Both the position numbers and the translations under genes were made by a program. The notes beneath the pieces were generated by a model. That model saw nothing but the letters and a program-made list of their open reading frames with translations, had not been told where the DNA came from and did no database searches. From Ursus arctos (lineage: Eukaryota > Chordata > Mammalia > Carnivora > Ursidae): DNA of 64,000 nucleotides. Numbering within the stretch: the stretch's first letter is position 1; each line of letters begins with the position of its first letter. The stretch is taken from the NCBI RefSeq assembly GCF_023065955.2, contig NW_026622841.1, positions 23,743,501 through 23,807,500 on the forward strand, read 5' to 3'. Shown here piece by piece: positions 45,735 to 57,917 of this stretch.

Positions 45735-45930
45735 CGGGGTGTTGTGGAAAAGCTATGGGTTGGGCGCCCAGCTCTGTTGGAAATTCGTACGTGACTTACG
45801 CACGTCGCTCGCACAACTTCCCACACCTCCTATTCCTTTTCTGTAAAACGAAGCTGTTCTTAATCTCTCTGGGCCCCTCCAACTCCAGCTCTCCTTCTTC
45901 AGTCATCTCTTTTGGGTAAATTACCTGCCA
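45735..45930 (+). mobile_element. MIR, diverged
   Basis: 'aaagctatgggttgggcgcc', a middle with 'gacttacgcacgtcgctcgc', then 'ccttttctgtaaaacgaagc' follow MIR order. Confidence 0.45.
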
Positions 45931-46970
45931 AGTTGCAACCTTACGGTGACAGCACCCTGGAGACCCATCCAACCCGACCCTTCCCCGGGGCACAGCCATG
46001 CCCACCTCCAGGCACGCGGGTCTGATGACAGGCGGCGTGATGACAGACATTTGGGTTGGGCTTGGGGTTTTGCCCCCTGGTTTCTCAGGAGCTGCTGCCA
46101 GTTCTGAAGGCCCTGAGCACTGAGGAGCCTGGCTCCAAGTAGAGAATTTCCAGACTAAGGAGGTTTGCTGATGTCTGCACAAACACTGAAGCTGAGCCAC
46201 TGGAAAAATGTCTGAGGTTTTCTGACTCAGGGGCAGGCTGAGTGCGTGGTAAGTCTGAGGATTTCAGGGCTGATCAAGGAAGACACGGGACCACAGAGGC
46301 ACTGACACACGGCGAGCCTCACTGGATGGCCCTTGGACAATGCTGAAGGAGAAGGAAAGGTCATCCTAGCAAGAGACCTTCCAGAGACACAGGCACGAAA
46401 CCAACCACCGAGAAGGGGACCAGACCATGCGAACTCCTGGGGGCAGAGGGGTGCTTACGTATCCAGGTAGCAAGGATGGGGGTGGTCTCTGGGTCAGGGA
46501 GTTCCAGAAGGCAGCAGCCATGTGGTGGTCTTTCAGAGGGTTTGTCTTATCTGTGGTGAGCAGACGTTGGGTGCAGTTTCATGGGGCGTGCAAAGTAGGT
46601 AGGCCCTAAGTAGCTAGAAATATGTTTATTTGGGTTATATTTTAAGCAATTGGGTGTGTAAAAATTTGGCATTGGCAGGCTTTGGGCTAACAGCCTGAGC
46701 CTGCTGTGAATAAAAAACCAACCTGGAAACATTTTAGGCCAATACACTAAGGCCATATTTTGGCCCATTTACAGAACAGGGAGGTCCAGCTGGAAATGTC
46801 TCCAGGATAAGGGTTTACTAGCTAGGCCAGGTGTAACAGTCCCATCAGAGGATGTCGAAATTACCAGAAAACTCCGTCCTCCCAGGACAGACAAAGTTCT
46901 CACTGTGATTTTCTTTCAAGGAATTAAGTAAATAATAATCCTTTAAATAGGAGTGGAACTTTAGCCTTTT
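45931..46970. other. Unrecognised
   Basis: About 1 kb with no recognised repeat and no convincing exon. Confidence 0.35.
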
Positions 46971-47110
46971 AAAAGCGCTTTCATATTTGATTCTTACAAT
47001 ACCCTCAGAAAAGAATTAGAACAGGAATGCTGCCCTCCGCCCCACCTCCCCTACTCCCCAGCATTTCACAGGCGAGGACACAGGTGAGGACAAACTTGGG
47101 GACCGAGCAC
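46971..47110 (-). mobile_element. MIR-like fragment
   Basis: 'gcgctttcatatttgattct' and 'tacaataccctcagaaaaga' with a later 'catttcacaggcgaggacac' resemble a reversed MIR with a C-rich interruption. Confidence 0.4.
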
Positions 47111-47429
47111 AGCCACGACCAGGGCTGAGCTCAGAGCCCCTAAACTCCCGCCCACTCTATTTCGCCAGAGTATGAGGTTAGCAGTTAGAAGGCTGCTAGT
47201 TAAGGCAGAGAGAAGGCGGCCCGGGACTGTTCCTTTCTGCCTGGGGTTCCTGCCTTGTACAGACCAGCAAAGATTCATCTCATGACCACAGACCATTTCT
47301 TTCCTCCCGCCGCCCCCCTCTTTTCCTGAGAGAATGGGGCAATTCTTCTAGAGGTTAAAGAGAGAGCGCCAGCCATGTCTTGGCTTTGTCTCCCCGAAGT
47401 TCTCTCTGGACGAGTTCTTCCGAGTCAGT

Positions 47430-47510
47430 TAGGCATTTTACAGATGGGGACACTGAGGACCAAGAGAGGACGTGTCCTGCCCAAGGCCACGCGGCTCAGG
47501 GCCCTACACT
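47430..47510 (-). mobile_element. MIR core fragment
   Basis: 'aggcattttacagatgggga', 'cactgaggaccaagagagga' and 'gcccaaggccacgcggct' are the reversed MIR core. Confidence 0.65.
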
Positions 47511-48060
47511 GCCTTTCCCACAAAGGCTGGGCCACACTCCAGCCTTCGAGCCCCGCCCTCGCGGAGCCACGTCGGGAGCCGCCTGCCAGGCCCGCGTCTT
47601 CAGATCCAAACCAGCAAGGGGCTGCTACCTTGGAAAGTGAGACTTTTATTGCAGGATTAAGAAGCCATCACACTTTTTCAGTCACATTGGGACTGACTTC
47701 CCCGGGATGGATAGCTCATTTCAACCAGGCGCAGGCTTTGTGGCCCGTTCTTTAAGGAGCAGACACTCAGGCTCAGACTTTGCTGGCAAGACAGCCACCG
47801 CCTTCCTCGTTTTCCCAGCCTTTTCCAAACTTAGAAGTTTCGGGAGGCCATGCACACGGCCAGGGGCTGCAGAGAAGCTGAGAGGCCGCGGCAGTAGCAA
47901 CGTGCTACAGCGTCCCCCGGGCCACGCAGTTGCTGGCGGCCCTGGGTTGGTTCCCTTCCAATGGGAGGAAGACGAGTTTTTCTCCAGCATCAGGAGATTC
48001 TCTCCGCCAATGCGAGGCCGGGCCCCAGTGACTCACCCCACAACGTGTAGTTTCTCAAGC
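47460..48060. promoter_or_regulatory. CpG-rich stretch, weak island candidate
   Basis: By eye, CpGs are several times denser than in the surrounding sequence (for example 47540-47600 and 47880-48030), but less so than at 16.4 kb. Overlapping frames (47375-47755, 47707-48081) have no known domain. It could be an exon or promoter edge. Confidence 0.3.
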
Positions 48061-48969
48061 AGATGTTCCCGGACCACATGAGAGCTGGCAGAGCATTACT
48101 ATCTGGTTTAATGTTCCTTCTTTTGTTACAATTCCTAATACAAGGAAGGGTGGGGGCTGGGGATTGAAGGGAGCTTCCGTTTACAGTGTGGGGCCCCCTG
48201 GCCCGGGCAGCTCTGCCCTTCCTGGCCCTGCTGCGGTGGCAGGAGACAGAGTCGCTTCCCAGGAGCAAAACTGGGGGCTCCTCCTCCCCTCCTTTTGCTT
48301 CTCCATCCAGGAGGTTAATTTCACTGGAATTCATTTCAGTTCGGTGTATGGGGCCAGTGGTGCGGAGGAGGGGACTAGCTCCATGGCAACTTGCTTACCA
48401 ACCTTCAGGCCCCTGGGAGGCCCCCCGGGGGTACCCAGCACAGTCAGGACCCATGGACGGGAACCGAGTCTCACAGTTCCAACCCCTGTGATGGAGACTC
48501 AGCCAGGAAAGGTGGGCTAAGTCAGGAAATAGGATGGACCCACTAAGACGCCCTTTTTAAATTTTCCACATCATTTTGTATTTTCTTATTACAATTTCAG
48601 ACCTTAAAACCAAACACAGTAAGGTGAATCTCCACATCCAAGTTCCAGTTTTAATAACTATCCACATGAAGCATTTCTGAAACTGGGATACATTTACAGT
48701 CAGTAGATATACTCACTGTTTCTTTCCCCCTACCAAAGCTGTTATTTAACCCACGAGGTGTTTGACGGCGGGTTAAGGACAAACAGGTTGACGCAAATAA
48801 ACAAGAAAGTCAACGAGGAAACAACCTTGCCCTTGGGCAAGTTTCCCTACATTTTAACCACCCAGATCGTTTTTGCTATCTTCTTTCCCATTGGCTTTGG
48901 GTTTTGAAGGTTTGAACCTACCACATTCCATTTATTATTGTGTCTTCCGTTTTTAAGACAATTGAAAAC
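48061..48969. other. Unrecognised
   Basis: GC-rich to 48530, then AT-rich. No repeat recognised. Frames at 48164-48520 and 48186-48491 overlap in different phases, as in noncoding GC-rich DNA. Confidence 0.35.
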
Positions 48970-49460
48970 GAACACCAACCGTATATGCAACTGTCTACAG
49001 CAACATCATGGACAACAGCCCAAGCGAAACAGCAGCCCGAATGTCTGCTGACAGATGAATGGATACATGAAACGTGGTAAGCCACGCGACGGCGGATGAT
49101 TCAGGCTTAGAAAGGAAGGACATTCTGACACATGCTGCAACGTGGATGAACCTTGAAGACATTATCTGGAGTGAAATAAGCCAGACCCAAAGGACAAATC
49201 CTGAATGATTCCACTTACGTGAGGTTCCTCGTGTAGTTACATTCATAGAGACAGAGGTGGGATAGGGGTGCCTCGGGGCTGGGGGCTGGGGAGGAGATAC
49301 CGGGTACAGAGTTTCTGGCTGGGGTGATGAGAACATTCTGGAAATGGAGAGTGATGATAGCCATACAACACTGTGAATGTACTTAATGCTGCTAACTATC
49401 CACTTAAAAATGGCAAATTTTATGTTCTGTGTATTTTACCACAATACATTTTTTTTTTTG
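48970..49460 (+). mobile_element. Old L1 3' end (L1M/ME-like)
   Basis: 'gatgaatggatacatgaaac', 'gtgaaataagccagacccaa', 'gtaaccac'-equivalent diverged, then 'cacttaaaaatggcaaattt' and 'gtgtattttaccacaataca' plus a T run. Classic old L1 3'-UTR order. Confidence 0.75.
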
Positions 49461-50470
49461 TTAGAAAAAGCAAAGTTATTAGCGATTTCCGGGTGGTGAC
49501 AGCAGAGCATTAAACCAAGTGTGGGCCTTTCTGAGCACGTGATGCTGTGACTGCCCAGGTCACCGGTCGGGAAGCCACTCTGACTGCCTGGCATTGGAGA
49601 CACAGAAGCAGATGAGAACGGGCTCTGGTGGCCAGGAGCGTGGGCAGCTCCAGATCCCAACACTCTTCGTGCTGACACTTGTCGTGGCTGGAAGAGCTCC
49701 TGAAGGGCGTTTCCTGACTCCAGTTGGAGGCCTGGTTCCATCTCCTGTTCTAGGTCTTGTTTTCCTGGCAGTGAAGGCAATAACGTTCCCTTGTCTTACC
49801 TCCCTCCCTGTTAACGCCAGAATCACATGAGAAAATACCACGTCCTGGTTCCTGCGTGAGCATCAAGGTGATGCAAATAGAAGCCACTAAGAGCAGAGGA
49901 CAAATGGTACCAGGAGGTGGCCCCTGTGCACCCCTGCCCTTTGCAGGGTGACAACCTCTCTGGACCGAGAGTGTTGGCGGTAAGTGAGTCACAGGCGGAA
50001 ACACTGATAAGGAGCAAAGATCACGGGCTCAGCCCACACCTCACTCTTTCCAGGAAGAGGGTCTGGAGTTTCTCGTATGAGAATGACCAAGGGTAAGGAA
50101 GAGTCTCTCCACTTCCAGACTTTTTTTCCATCTCTACTTGGGGACAGAGACGTTAGCTCTGTGGGCTGCCACAGCCTGCCAGCATTTCCTCCAGGGGCCG
50201 AGCCTGGGACAGGTGGCTGGCGTTCCCTTTCAGCAATGGCCACCAGAAAGCTCAGAGCCACTTTGGTGGCCCCCCAGCTGCGGGGGTGGAAGCCTTGTGG
50301 CCTCAAGTTCTTTTACCTCCTTTCATCATTCCCCGGACCTTCTTCTGTGTGTGTGCAGACATTCCTGGAGAAACTGTCAGGAAAATTCACTACATAAATA
50401 AAAACAAAAAAACAAAGGTCAAGTGTAAGACAATGATAGCTCTTGTCTTAAGTCACAAAATCCAGATATA
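49461..50470. other. Unrecognised
   Basis: No repeat recognised. Overlapping frames on both strands at 49560-49841. An AATAAA at about 50396 has no supporting gene structure. Confidence 0.35.
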
Positions 50471-50710
50471 CGTAAATTCTAACAGGGCATAGCCACTGTT
50501 CATGTGTCAGAATAAAAGCCCCGATCTGAGAGGTACTGTAGTCCAATTACTTTCATCTGATCCCATGGCCTTTGAGCCCTGGTTTCTTCCTGTGTCAAAC
50601 AGGGATAATATTTACTACTTCTCAGAGGTGTTGTGGAGACCACATGAAATTTGCTTTAGAAAGTCCAAAACTCCCAGACAGAGGAAACTCCCAAGGGTGG
50701 ACCCTAACAT
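50471..50710 (+). mobile_element. MIR
   Basis: 'gagccctggtttcttcctgt', 'gtcaaacagggataatattt' and 'cagaggtgttgtggagacca' are MIR 3'-half phrases in forward order. Confidence 0.65.
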
Positions 50711-51030
50711 CATGTTGGGCACAGGGATCCCCTAATTATTGTTCACACCACCCCACCAAACTGAACACCGATGATTGTCTGTATGCAGCAAACCAGGAGA
50801 GCTCTCAGCAAAGCTACATTCTACTCCAGAGTATGTCTCTGTCTGTTTTCCCTCCCGATCTTCTGGCAAGATGTTTGTCCTGTGGTTTTGTGTGCCTGGC
50901 CCCCTAGCTTGAGAAGCACTGGGACACCAGGACGGACGGCCACTGTCCTAGTGCCTGTGCTGGAAATTATTTTAAAATACTTTGGTATAAACAGTATGAT
51001 GTATGCATGTGAAAATGAAGTTATATATTC

Positions 51031-51490
51031 ATTTGCTTAGAATAGGTAATACATTCACATGGTTAAAAATCAAAACAGTATAAAATGTATTACAGTGAAA
51101 AGTCTTGCTTCCACGCCTATGCCTACAGCCCACGTTTCCAAACCTGTTTCCCACCCCTACCCCCAGAGGTAACTCATTAATTTCTGGTGTGTCCTTCCAG
51201 AGACTCTTTTTGCAGTTATAAGCAAATGCAAATATTCACTCTTCCTCCCCTCCACCTCCAGGTACAGTAAATGTGGGCTATTGTTCACACATCTGCACCT
51301 TGCTCCTTTCACTGAATCCTCCATCCTGGAAGCTTTGCTTCACCAATTCCCAGAAAGCATCCTTAGTTTTCTACTTCAGTACCAGAGGGTTTCGTTGCAG
51401 GCTTGTGCCCACTGTTACGAAAGCAGTCCCCTGTTGGTGGATGTTTTGGTTGTCTCCAGGTATAAGCTGGCTTTCATCTGCATCCTGAAC
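51031..51490 (-). mobile_element. Old L1 3' region (L1M-like), reversed
   Basis: 'gaataggtaatacattcaca', 'acagtgaaaagtcttgcttc', 'gtgtccttccagagactctt' and 'tctgcaccttgctcctttca' appear in the reverse-complement order of an old L1 3' UTR. Confidence 0.65.
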
Positions 51491-52564
51491 GTGGTGAGTT
51501 CACAACCAAGCCACCTAACTAAGAACCCACATTCCAGAGGTGGCGAAAGCAAGATTCAAGTGTCTTTGGCGATTGAAGGGGTTTAATCATTAACACATGA
51601 GATGTTAGAAATAAGTTTTATCGTTTTCTTGGGTAAATGAACGTTGCTCACTGTGGTTAGCCAGAAAGCTGTTCCGGTATCCACCTACGCTTGCAAGACC
51701 GGGCCTAGCCCCTCTGGGGTACAGTGTAGGTTTTCAGTTCCATTTGGTCCGGGGTCTCCCACATTGCGGAGGGCTCTGTTGCTGGACACACAGAATGTTG
51801 GCTGATTCTCCCATCCCTGATTTTACAAGAACAGGTTACATAGAGTGCTTTTATGCAGGCCTGCCCTTGGCAGAATTTGGTGGAAGACTTTGCTTTTGTT
51901 GTCACATGTCATCACATGGAGAAGTTGGAGGAAGGGGACTAATGACCTCTATCATTTCCCCTTTCCTGGAGGTTACCGAGAGAACATGACAGATGCTAGA
52001 AGAGCCACCAAATTAGCTTTGGTCATTCCCAACAGTCATGGAGTCATGTCTTATTCAAAAGTCAGAGTGAAAGTAGAAAGTCAAACAAAAATTGCCCTTG
52101 AAAATCCCATAAATCTTCCAAAAATTACCCCCCACGTGATTTTGTGTATACAGCCCTTTGGTCAGTTCCTGTATTTGTTAGCCAAGGCTGCTCTAGGACC
52201 CTTAATTTATTCTTTCATTTCTTTTTCAGGGGCCTTGGCAAAACCATCATCCACCTTCCTGGCCACGTGCAGACAGGCTACACTTTCTCTGCGGCTGGTC
52301 AGGAACCATGTAAAATGGCCCACGTGTTGATTCTACGGGTCTGACCGCCTGACCGCCTTCACCACTGCCCACCGTGGGGACACAGAGCAGAGAGGCCTAC
52401 GGGTCAGGTTGGAAGTCCCAGCAGTCCTGTGTGCTTGTGCCTTCCCTGTGGGCTCGCTACAGGGAGGAGCCCTGAAGAGGTAGGGACTCTCCAGGGACCT
52501 AGATACTAAAACCAAAACAAAGACCGCTGAACGGGACATCCAGAGCTGGGCATGGGGAGAGAAT
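51491..52564. other. Unrecognised
   Basis: About 1.1 kb without a recognised repeat. A 161-codon plus frame (51845-52330) overlaps a second frame (52144-52344). No motif, and hydrophobic stretches only. Confidence 0.35.
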
Positions 52565-52570
52565 GCCAAC

Positions 52571-53287
52571 ACATTTTTTTTAAAGATGTGTTTTATTTAT
52601 TATTTTTTTAAATTTAAATTCAAGTTAGTTAACATATAGCGTAGTATTGGTTTCAGGAGTCGAATTTAGCAATTCATCAATTCCATAAACACCCAGTGCT
52701 ATCCCAACACGTGCCCTCCTTGATGTCTATCACCCATCTAACCCATCCCCCCACCTGTCTCCCCTTCAGCAACCCTCAGTTTGTTCTCTATAGTTAAGAG
52801 TCTCTTACGGTTCGCCTCCCTCTCTGTCTTTATCTTATTTTATTTTTCCTTCCCTTCCACTATGTTCATCTCTTTTATTTCTTAACTTCCACATGTGAGT
52901 GAAATCATGTGGTATTTGGCTTTCTCTGACTGACTTATTTCTCTTAGCAGAATACCCTCTAGGTCCATCCACGTTGTTGCAAGGGGCAAGAGTTTGTTCT
53001 TTTTGATGGCCGTGTAGTAGTCCATTATATATATGTACACACCACATCTTCTTTATCCGTTCATCAGTTGATGGACATTTGGGCTCCTTCCATAGTTTGG
53101 CTATTGTGGACATTGCTGCTGTAAGCACTAGGGTACATGTACCCTTCAAATCAGTATTTTTGTATCCTTTGGATAAATACCCGATAGTGTAACTACTGGG
53201 TCATAGGGTAGTTCTATTTTTAACTTTTTGAGGAACCTCCATACTGTTTTCCAGTGCGGCTACACCAGTTTGCATTCCCACCAATAG
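52571..53287 (-). mobile_element. Carnivore L1 3' end, minus strand, 5'-truncated
   Basis: Left: 'caagttagttaacatatagc' near the 3' UTR end. Right: 'ccagtttgcattcccaccaa' from the ORF2 end. The dead ORF2 C-terminal piece is read on minus at 52835-53149. A 6-bp 'gccaac' flanks it (52565-52570 and 53288-53293). Confidence 0.88.
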
Positions 53288-53332
53288 GCCAACTTTTTTT
53301 TTTTAAAGAATAACTCTGCTAGAAGTAAAGTT

Positions 53333-53540
53333 ATTTATTTATTTATTTAATTTTTTAAGATTTTATTTATTTATTAGAGAGAGAGGGAGCTAGAGAGCAC
53401 AAGCAGGGGGAGTGGCAGGTAGAGGGAGAAGCAGGCTCCACGCTGAGCAGGGAGCCCGATGTGGGGCTCAATCCCAGGACCCAGGGATCATGACCCGAGC
53501 CGAAGGCAGACGCTTCACCAACTGAGCCACGCAAGCGCCC
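53333..53540 (-). mobile_element. Can-SINE, minus strand, target duplication
   Basis: Duplication 'ctagaagtaaagtt' (53319-53332) against 'ctagaagcaaaatt' (53541-53554). Long T/A-rich tail side. Confidence 0.94.
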
Positions 53541-53554
53541 CTAGAAGCAAAATT

Positions 53555-54689
53555 TTTTAAGAAACAAGTAAGGGACAGTTTTAAAGAAATTCCATCCTTT
53601 AATATTCTATGAACTCTAAAACAATTTATGGTGAACATAGAGTTTCAAGGAAAAGCTGCTTCTGGCACCCTGGGGATAGGGACAAAAACCCACAATGGAG
53701 CAGTGTTTCACGTTCACTCTGACTTCGGCTAAGCAGAGACATCCCTGGGAGAGAACTCTAATACACCCAAATGGTTGTTGCGATGATGGGATTTTGAGTA
53801 AATGGGTTTTTGCCTCTTTCCTATACTTTCCAATTTTCTGTGTCCGGTTCTATTGTTTTGGTAACTTAAAAAAAATTATAAATGCATGAAAGGGACACAA
53901 AGAAGTTAGACAAAAGATGTAAAGAATAATAATGGTCGAATCCAAGCTCCTTGAAGCTCCCCGGGATGTGTTGAAGTGTTTGCTGAATCTGTGCCAAATG
54001 CAGAGGCGGGTGGAGTGGGGCGGGGGACGGGACTTAGTCCTTCCTATTAAAGCAAATGCGTTGGATGAAAACTAAAGAAGCCCAGGGCTGCTGCATCTGG
54101 CACAAAAGCCTTGCCAAGGGCTCCTGGTGGGCCAAAGGCACAGGAAACGGGCAGAGGTGGGGGCAGACAGCCAGCAGGCATTCCACAAATGGGTGTTGCC
54201 TCAATTGACATTCCCCTCCACAATCTGAACAGAGAAGGAGCCTGCCCTTGGGTGGCTCCTCAGCCGTTGGTAGTTTCCAGACCCTGAAGGCCTGACGCTG
54301 GCAGCAGGGAGCCATGTTTTTCAGAGTCAGGAAGCCCCCAGGAAGTACCAAGAATGGTGCTGGCAGCTTGGCAGGGTGCTATCCTGGGGTTAGGCTCTGA
54401 TTTCTAGGAAAGTGCTCAGTACCACAGGTCTGTGGCTTTTCTCAGTAGCAAGCCCACACTTCCCCTCTGAGTATGGGAAGCCCAATGGGGCTGGCTGTGG
54501 GAACGTCATCCTCCTGAAGACTGGGGACAAGAATACCCTGGATCCCACCAGTGGCATTGCTGGGGGCCCCTCCTCAGTCCCCTGTACTCAGTAGAAACCG
54601 GGGTTCAAAGCTGTGGAGATTGGTCCAGCCTGGTTCCTGCCCAAATCGGAGGCTGAGACGTGAAAACTGCCTTGGCTCTTCACAGATTC
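53555..54689. other. Unrecognised
   Basis: No repeat or gene recognised. Minus frame 54034-54351 (105 codons) has no motif. Confidence 0.35.
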
Positions 54690-54920
54690 CCGAAAGCCTC
54701 TTGTGTGCCCGACACTTGGCAAGGTTCTAGGCTAATCGGAGAGAGGAAATGTCTACACAGGGTGCCACTGGGAAGTGCTAAGTGCCCTCAAGGTGCTGAG
54801 TGAGTCCAGAGGAGAGATTCCCTAACTGCCTCGGGGAGCCGAGAAAGGCTTTACGAAGGAGATGACGTGTGGAAGGGCCTATCTGCCGGATGGAATGGCG
54901 GGGCACAGGCACTTCCAAGA
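54690..54920 (+). repeat. Ancient mammalian repeat fragment
   Basis: 'cttgtgtgcccgacacttgg', 'caaggttctaggctaatcgg' and 'gagaaaggctttacgaagga' follow the order of the same old repeat family suggested at 1170-1830. Confidence 0.4.
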
Positions 54921-55934
54921 GGGGGCCGCCCTTCCAGTTTAATTGAATTGCAATTACATGGAGATTTTGAGTAAGTCACTCTCTTAGGTCACTTTCCCCC
55001 AATTGCAAACCTCCCAGTACAGTGACGTGCTCTTTGTGGGAATTTCAAAGGGGTTTTGTTTATTTATTTGGGGGGGGGTTGTTTATTTTTAAACTAACAA
55101 ACACCGCAATACCCCCAGGAGGCTGAATTAGGCTTGGAAATGGTAAGACAGGAAAGGGTGCCCTGACAAATACCCAGCTTGACTTCTGGTTTGAGCAAAA
55201 TATGTTAAGAAAGTGTTACATCAAGGACAAGTCATATTACTGAAAAGCTTTCAGCTTCTGAGCTCTGAGGGAGGAAAATCTCAGCCAAGAAGTCTTACTA
55301 CTGACTTTGATTTTGGCTGCATCTTACACAATGCTCCCCCCGAGGTCAGAAACTCATGTGACCGGAGCTGACCAGAGAGAAAGGTGGGTGGACGTGGAAA
55401 AAATTCTTTGAGTTCGCTCTGCAAGTGGGAAACTCGGTAAAGTGAAGATAGCCAGGCTGCCACACCCTTTCAGAAACTCTCTTGAAACTGTGTGGATTAG
55501 TTAACAGCTGTTCAGGGGCATTTCCAGAAACTGTCCGGAAGTCAAGCAAGTCTGCACCCAGTCTGGACTGTGTCTTCACCCCGACTTGGGAATGAGCATG
55601 TTTCCCACCTGCAAATTGTCCTTAACTTTTGCAGCGGCTGCCTTTCAGCCACAAGGTAGCTGGACAGCCTTATCTAGGGGCTGGTTTCTGCCCATTGAGA
55701 AGCAAAATAGTTCTGAATTGCTCAGGGGGGTCGTAACTTCCTTATTTAATATGCTGATTGATAGGCTTTTCCTTCCCTCTCTCCTCTACCTGCCCACAGC
55801 CCTGACCCCTACACCTCTGTCTAGCTTCCCCATGCAGAGAAGAAGGGCAGCCTCCACGCTGGGCAGAAAGGTCACATCTCAGGCTGAAATCTTCTAAATA
55901 TTATATTACTTAAAAATTCTCAGATTCACATGAT
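54921..55934. other. Unrecognised
   Basis: A G9 run at about 55070. No element recognised. Plus frame 55586-55897 has no motif. Confidence 0.35.
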
Positions 55935-56045
55935 GGGGCACCTGGCTGGTTCAGTCGGAAGAACACAAAACTCCTGATCTCAGGGTCATGAATTTGGGCC
56001 CCTGAGCCCACCGGGTATAGAGATTACTTAAAAATAATTAAATAA
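55935..56045 (+). mobile_element. Older short Can-SINE, plus strand
   Basis: 'ggggcacctggctggttcag', 'ctcctgatctcagggtcatg' and 'gggtatagagattacttaaa'. Same short subfamily as at 12.2 kb. Its A-rich tail hosts the next SINE. Confidence 0.8.
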
Positions 56046-56242
56046 GGGGCACCTGGGTGGCACAGCAGTTAAGCGTCTGCCTTCGGCTCAGGGCGTGATC
56101 CCGGCGTTCCGGGATCGAGCCCCACATCAGGCTCCTCCGCTATGAGCCTGCTTCTTCCTCTCCCACTCCCCCTGCTTGTGTTCCCTCTCTCGCTGGCTGT
56201 CTCTATCTCTGTAGGATAAATAAATAAAATCTTTTAAAAAAA
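56046..56242 (+). mobile_element. Can-SINE, young arctoid type, in the tail of an older SINE
   Basis: Head 'ggggcacctgggtggcacag', 'gcgttccgggatcgagcccc', tail 'aggataaataaataaaatct'. Duplication 'aattaaataa' at 56036-56045 and 56243-56252, in the A-rich tail of the preceding SINE. Confidence 0.94.
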
Positions 56243-56274
56243 AATTAAATAAATAAACTTAAAAAAAAATGATT

Positions 56275-57285
56275 CACAGATCCACATGAAATGATACTCA
56301 CCGTCAGTAATCACTAGGAAAATGCACATCAAAGTCGTAATGAGTTACCACTTCATACCCATTAGGATGGCTGTTATCAAAAAAAATAAAGAAAAAGTAG
56401 TAAGTGTGGGCAAATAAGTGAAGACATTGGAACCCCTGTGCATGGCTGGTGGATAGAAGGCTGTAGCTGATGTGGAAAACAATATGCTCATTGCTCACAC
56501 AAATAAACATAGCTTACTGTAGGCTCCAGCAATCCCACTTCCGGGTGTATACCCAAGGGATTGAAAGCAAGGGGGCATCTGGGTGGCTCGGTCAGTTGGG
56601 TGTCCGACTCGTGGTTTCGGCTTCGGTCATGGTCTCGGAGTTGTGGGATTGAGCCCCACATCGGGCTCCAAGCTCAGCACAGAGTCTGCTTGAGATTCTT
56701 TCCCCCTCACTCTCTTTCCCCTTCTGCTCCTCCCCCTCACTTTCTCTCTCTCAAATAAATAAAATCTTTAAAAAAAAAGAATTGAAAGCAAGGGCTCAAA
56801 GAGATATTTGTACATCCGTGTTCCGAGCAGCATTATTCGTAATAGTCAAAAGGCAGCAACGACCCCTGTGTCCACGGACGGACGGACGGACGGATAAACA
56901 AAACGTGGTCTCTCCATACTGCGTAATGGTATTCCATCGTAAAAGGAATAAAATTCTGGCACGTGCTACGACATGCACAACCTTGAAAATACTATGCTCC
57001 GTGAAATAAGCCAGACCCCAAAGGACAAAGATTGTATAATTCCATTTACATGAGGAGCCTGGAGTAGTCAAATTCATGGAGACAGGAAATAGAACGGTGG
57101 TTACCAGGGACTGGGAGATGTTTCTGTTTAATGACTACAGAGTTTCCGTTGGGGGTGAAGAGTAAAAAGTTCTGGAGAAGACTGGGTGCACAGCGACGAA
57201 ATTACTAAACCATAAGCTTGGAAACGGTTAAGACGATAAATTTTATGTTACGTGTATTTTACCATCATAAAAAAGTTGAAAAATA
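56275..57285 (+). mobile_element. Old L1 3' end, split by a SINE
   Basis: 'aaagtcgtaatgagttacca', 'tagctgatgtggaaaacaat' and 'ccgggtgtatacccaaggga' lie left of the SINE. 'cagcattattcgtaatagtc', 'gtgaaataagccagacccca' and 'attttatgttacgtgtattt' lie right of it. A (GGAC)n patch is at 56877-56895. Confidence 0.8.
56574..56780 (+). mobile_element. Can-SINE, plus strand, inside the old L1
   Basis: Head 'ggcatctgggtggctcggtc', tail 'ctcaaataaataaaatcttt'. Duplication 'attgaaagcaaggg' at 56560-56573 and 56781-56794; its last bases overlap the SINE head start. Confidence 0.94.
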
Positions 57286-57677
57286 GATAATGAAAGAAAA
57301 ATGCACCGATGTCTTGGGAATAGTTAATGATAAAATATTTAAACAATAGAGATAAACGAAAGCTCCTGCTTGATTCCTCCATACTCTGACCGACATTCCC
57401 ATTGCTTGCCGTCTGAAGTGCACCCCTCCGAACGGTATATGTGCATTTTCACTGGTGTATAGAGACACAAGAATGAACAAATTTCTGGGTTTTATTTAAT
57501 TTTTACATAATTATTGTCATATCAGCATTGTGTCCAATCAAATTCAATTCCGCTCTCTTTTACGTTTATTTCTTGCTTTATCGCTGGACTTCCTTACCCT
57601 TTCTCCTCTCCCTCGTGGTTTTCTTCCACTCCATTTCTTAGACCCCATTTCCTCCTCGCTGATGATCCTAGGTCAAA
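57286..57677. other. Unrecognised
   Basis: AT-rich then CT-rich. No element recognised. Confidence 0.35.
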
Positions 57678-57694
57678 AGAATTTCCTCTTTGTT

Positions 57695-57900
57695 GGGGCG
57701 CCTGGGTGGCACAGCGGTTAAGCGTCTGCCTTCGGCTCAGGGCGTGATCCCAGCGTTCTGGGATCGAGCCCCACATCAGGCTCCTCTGCTATGAGCCTGC
57801 TTCTTCCTCTCCCACTCCCCCTGCTTGTGTTCCCTCTCTCATTGGCTGTCTCTATCTCTGTCGAATAAATAAATAAAATCTTTAAAAAAAAAAAAAAAAA
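57695..57900 (+). mobile_element. Can-SINE, young arctoid type, 17-bp target duplication
   Basis: Complete copy ending in A19. Duplication 'agaatttcctctttgtt' (57678-57694) against 'agaatttcctctttctt' (57901-57917). It is close to my recollection of the bear subfamily consensus. Confidence 0.96.
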
Positions 57901-57917
57901 AGAATTTCCTCTTTCTT

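Noticed and set aside
51845..52330. 161-codon plus frame as a membrane protein gene
   Set aside because: No good start context, no motif, and an overlapping alternative frame. Chance is the simpler reading.
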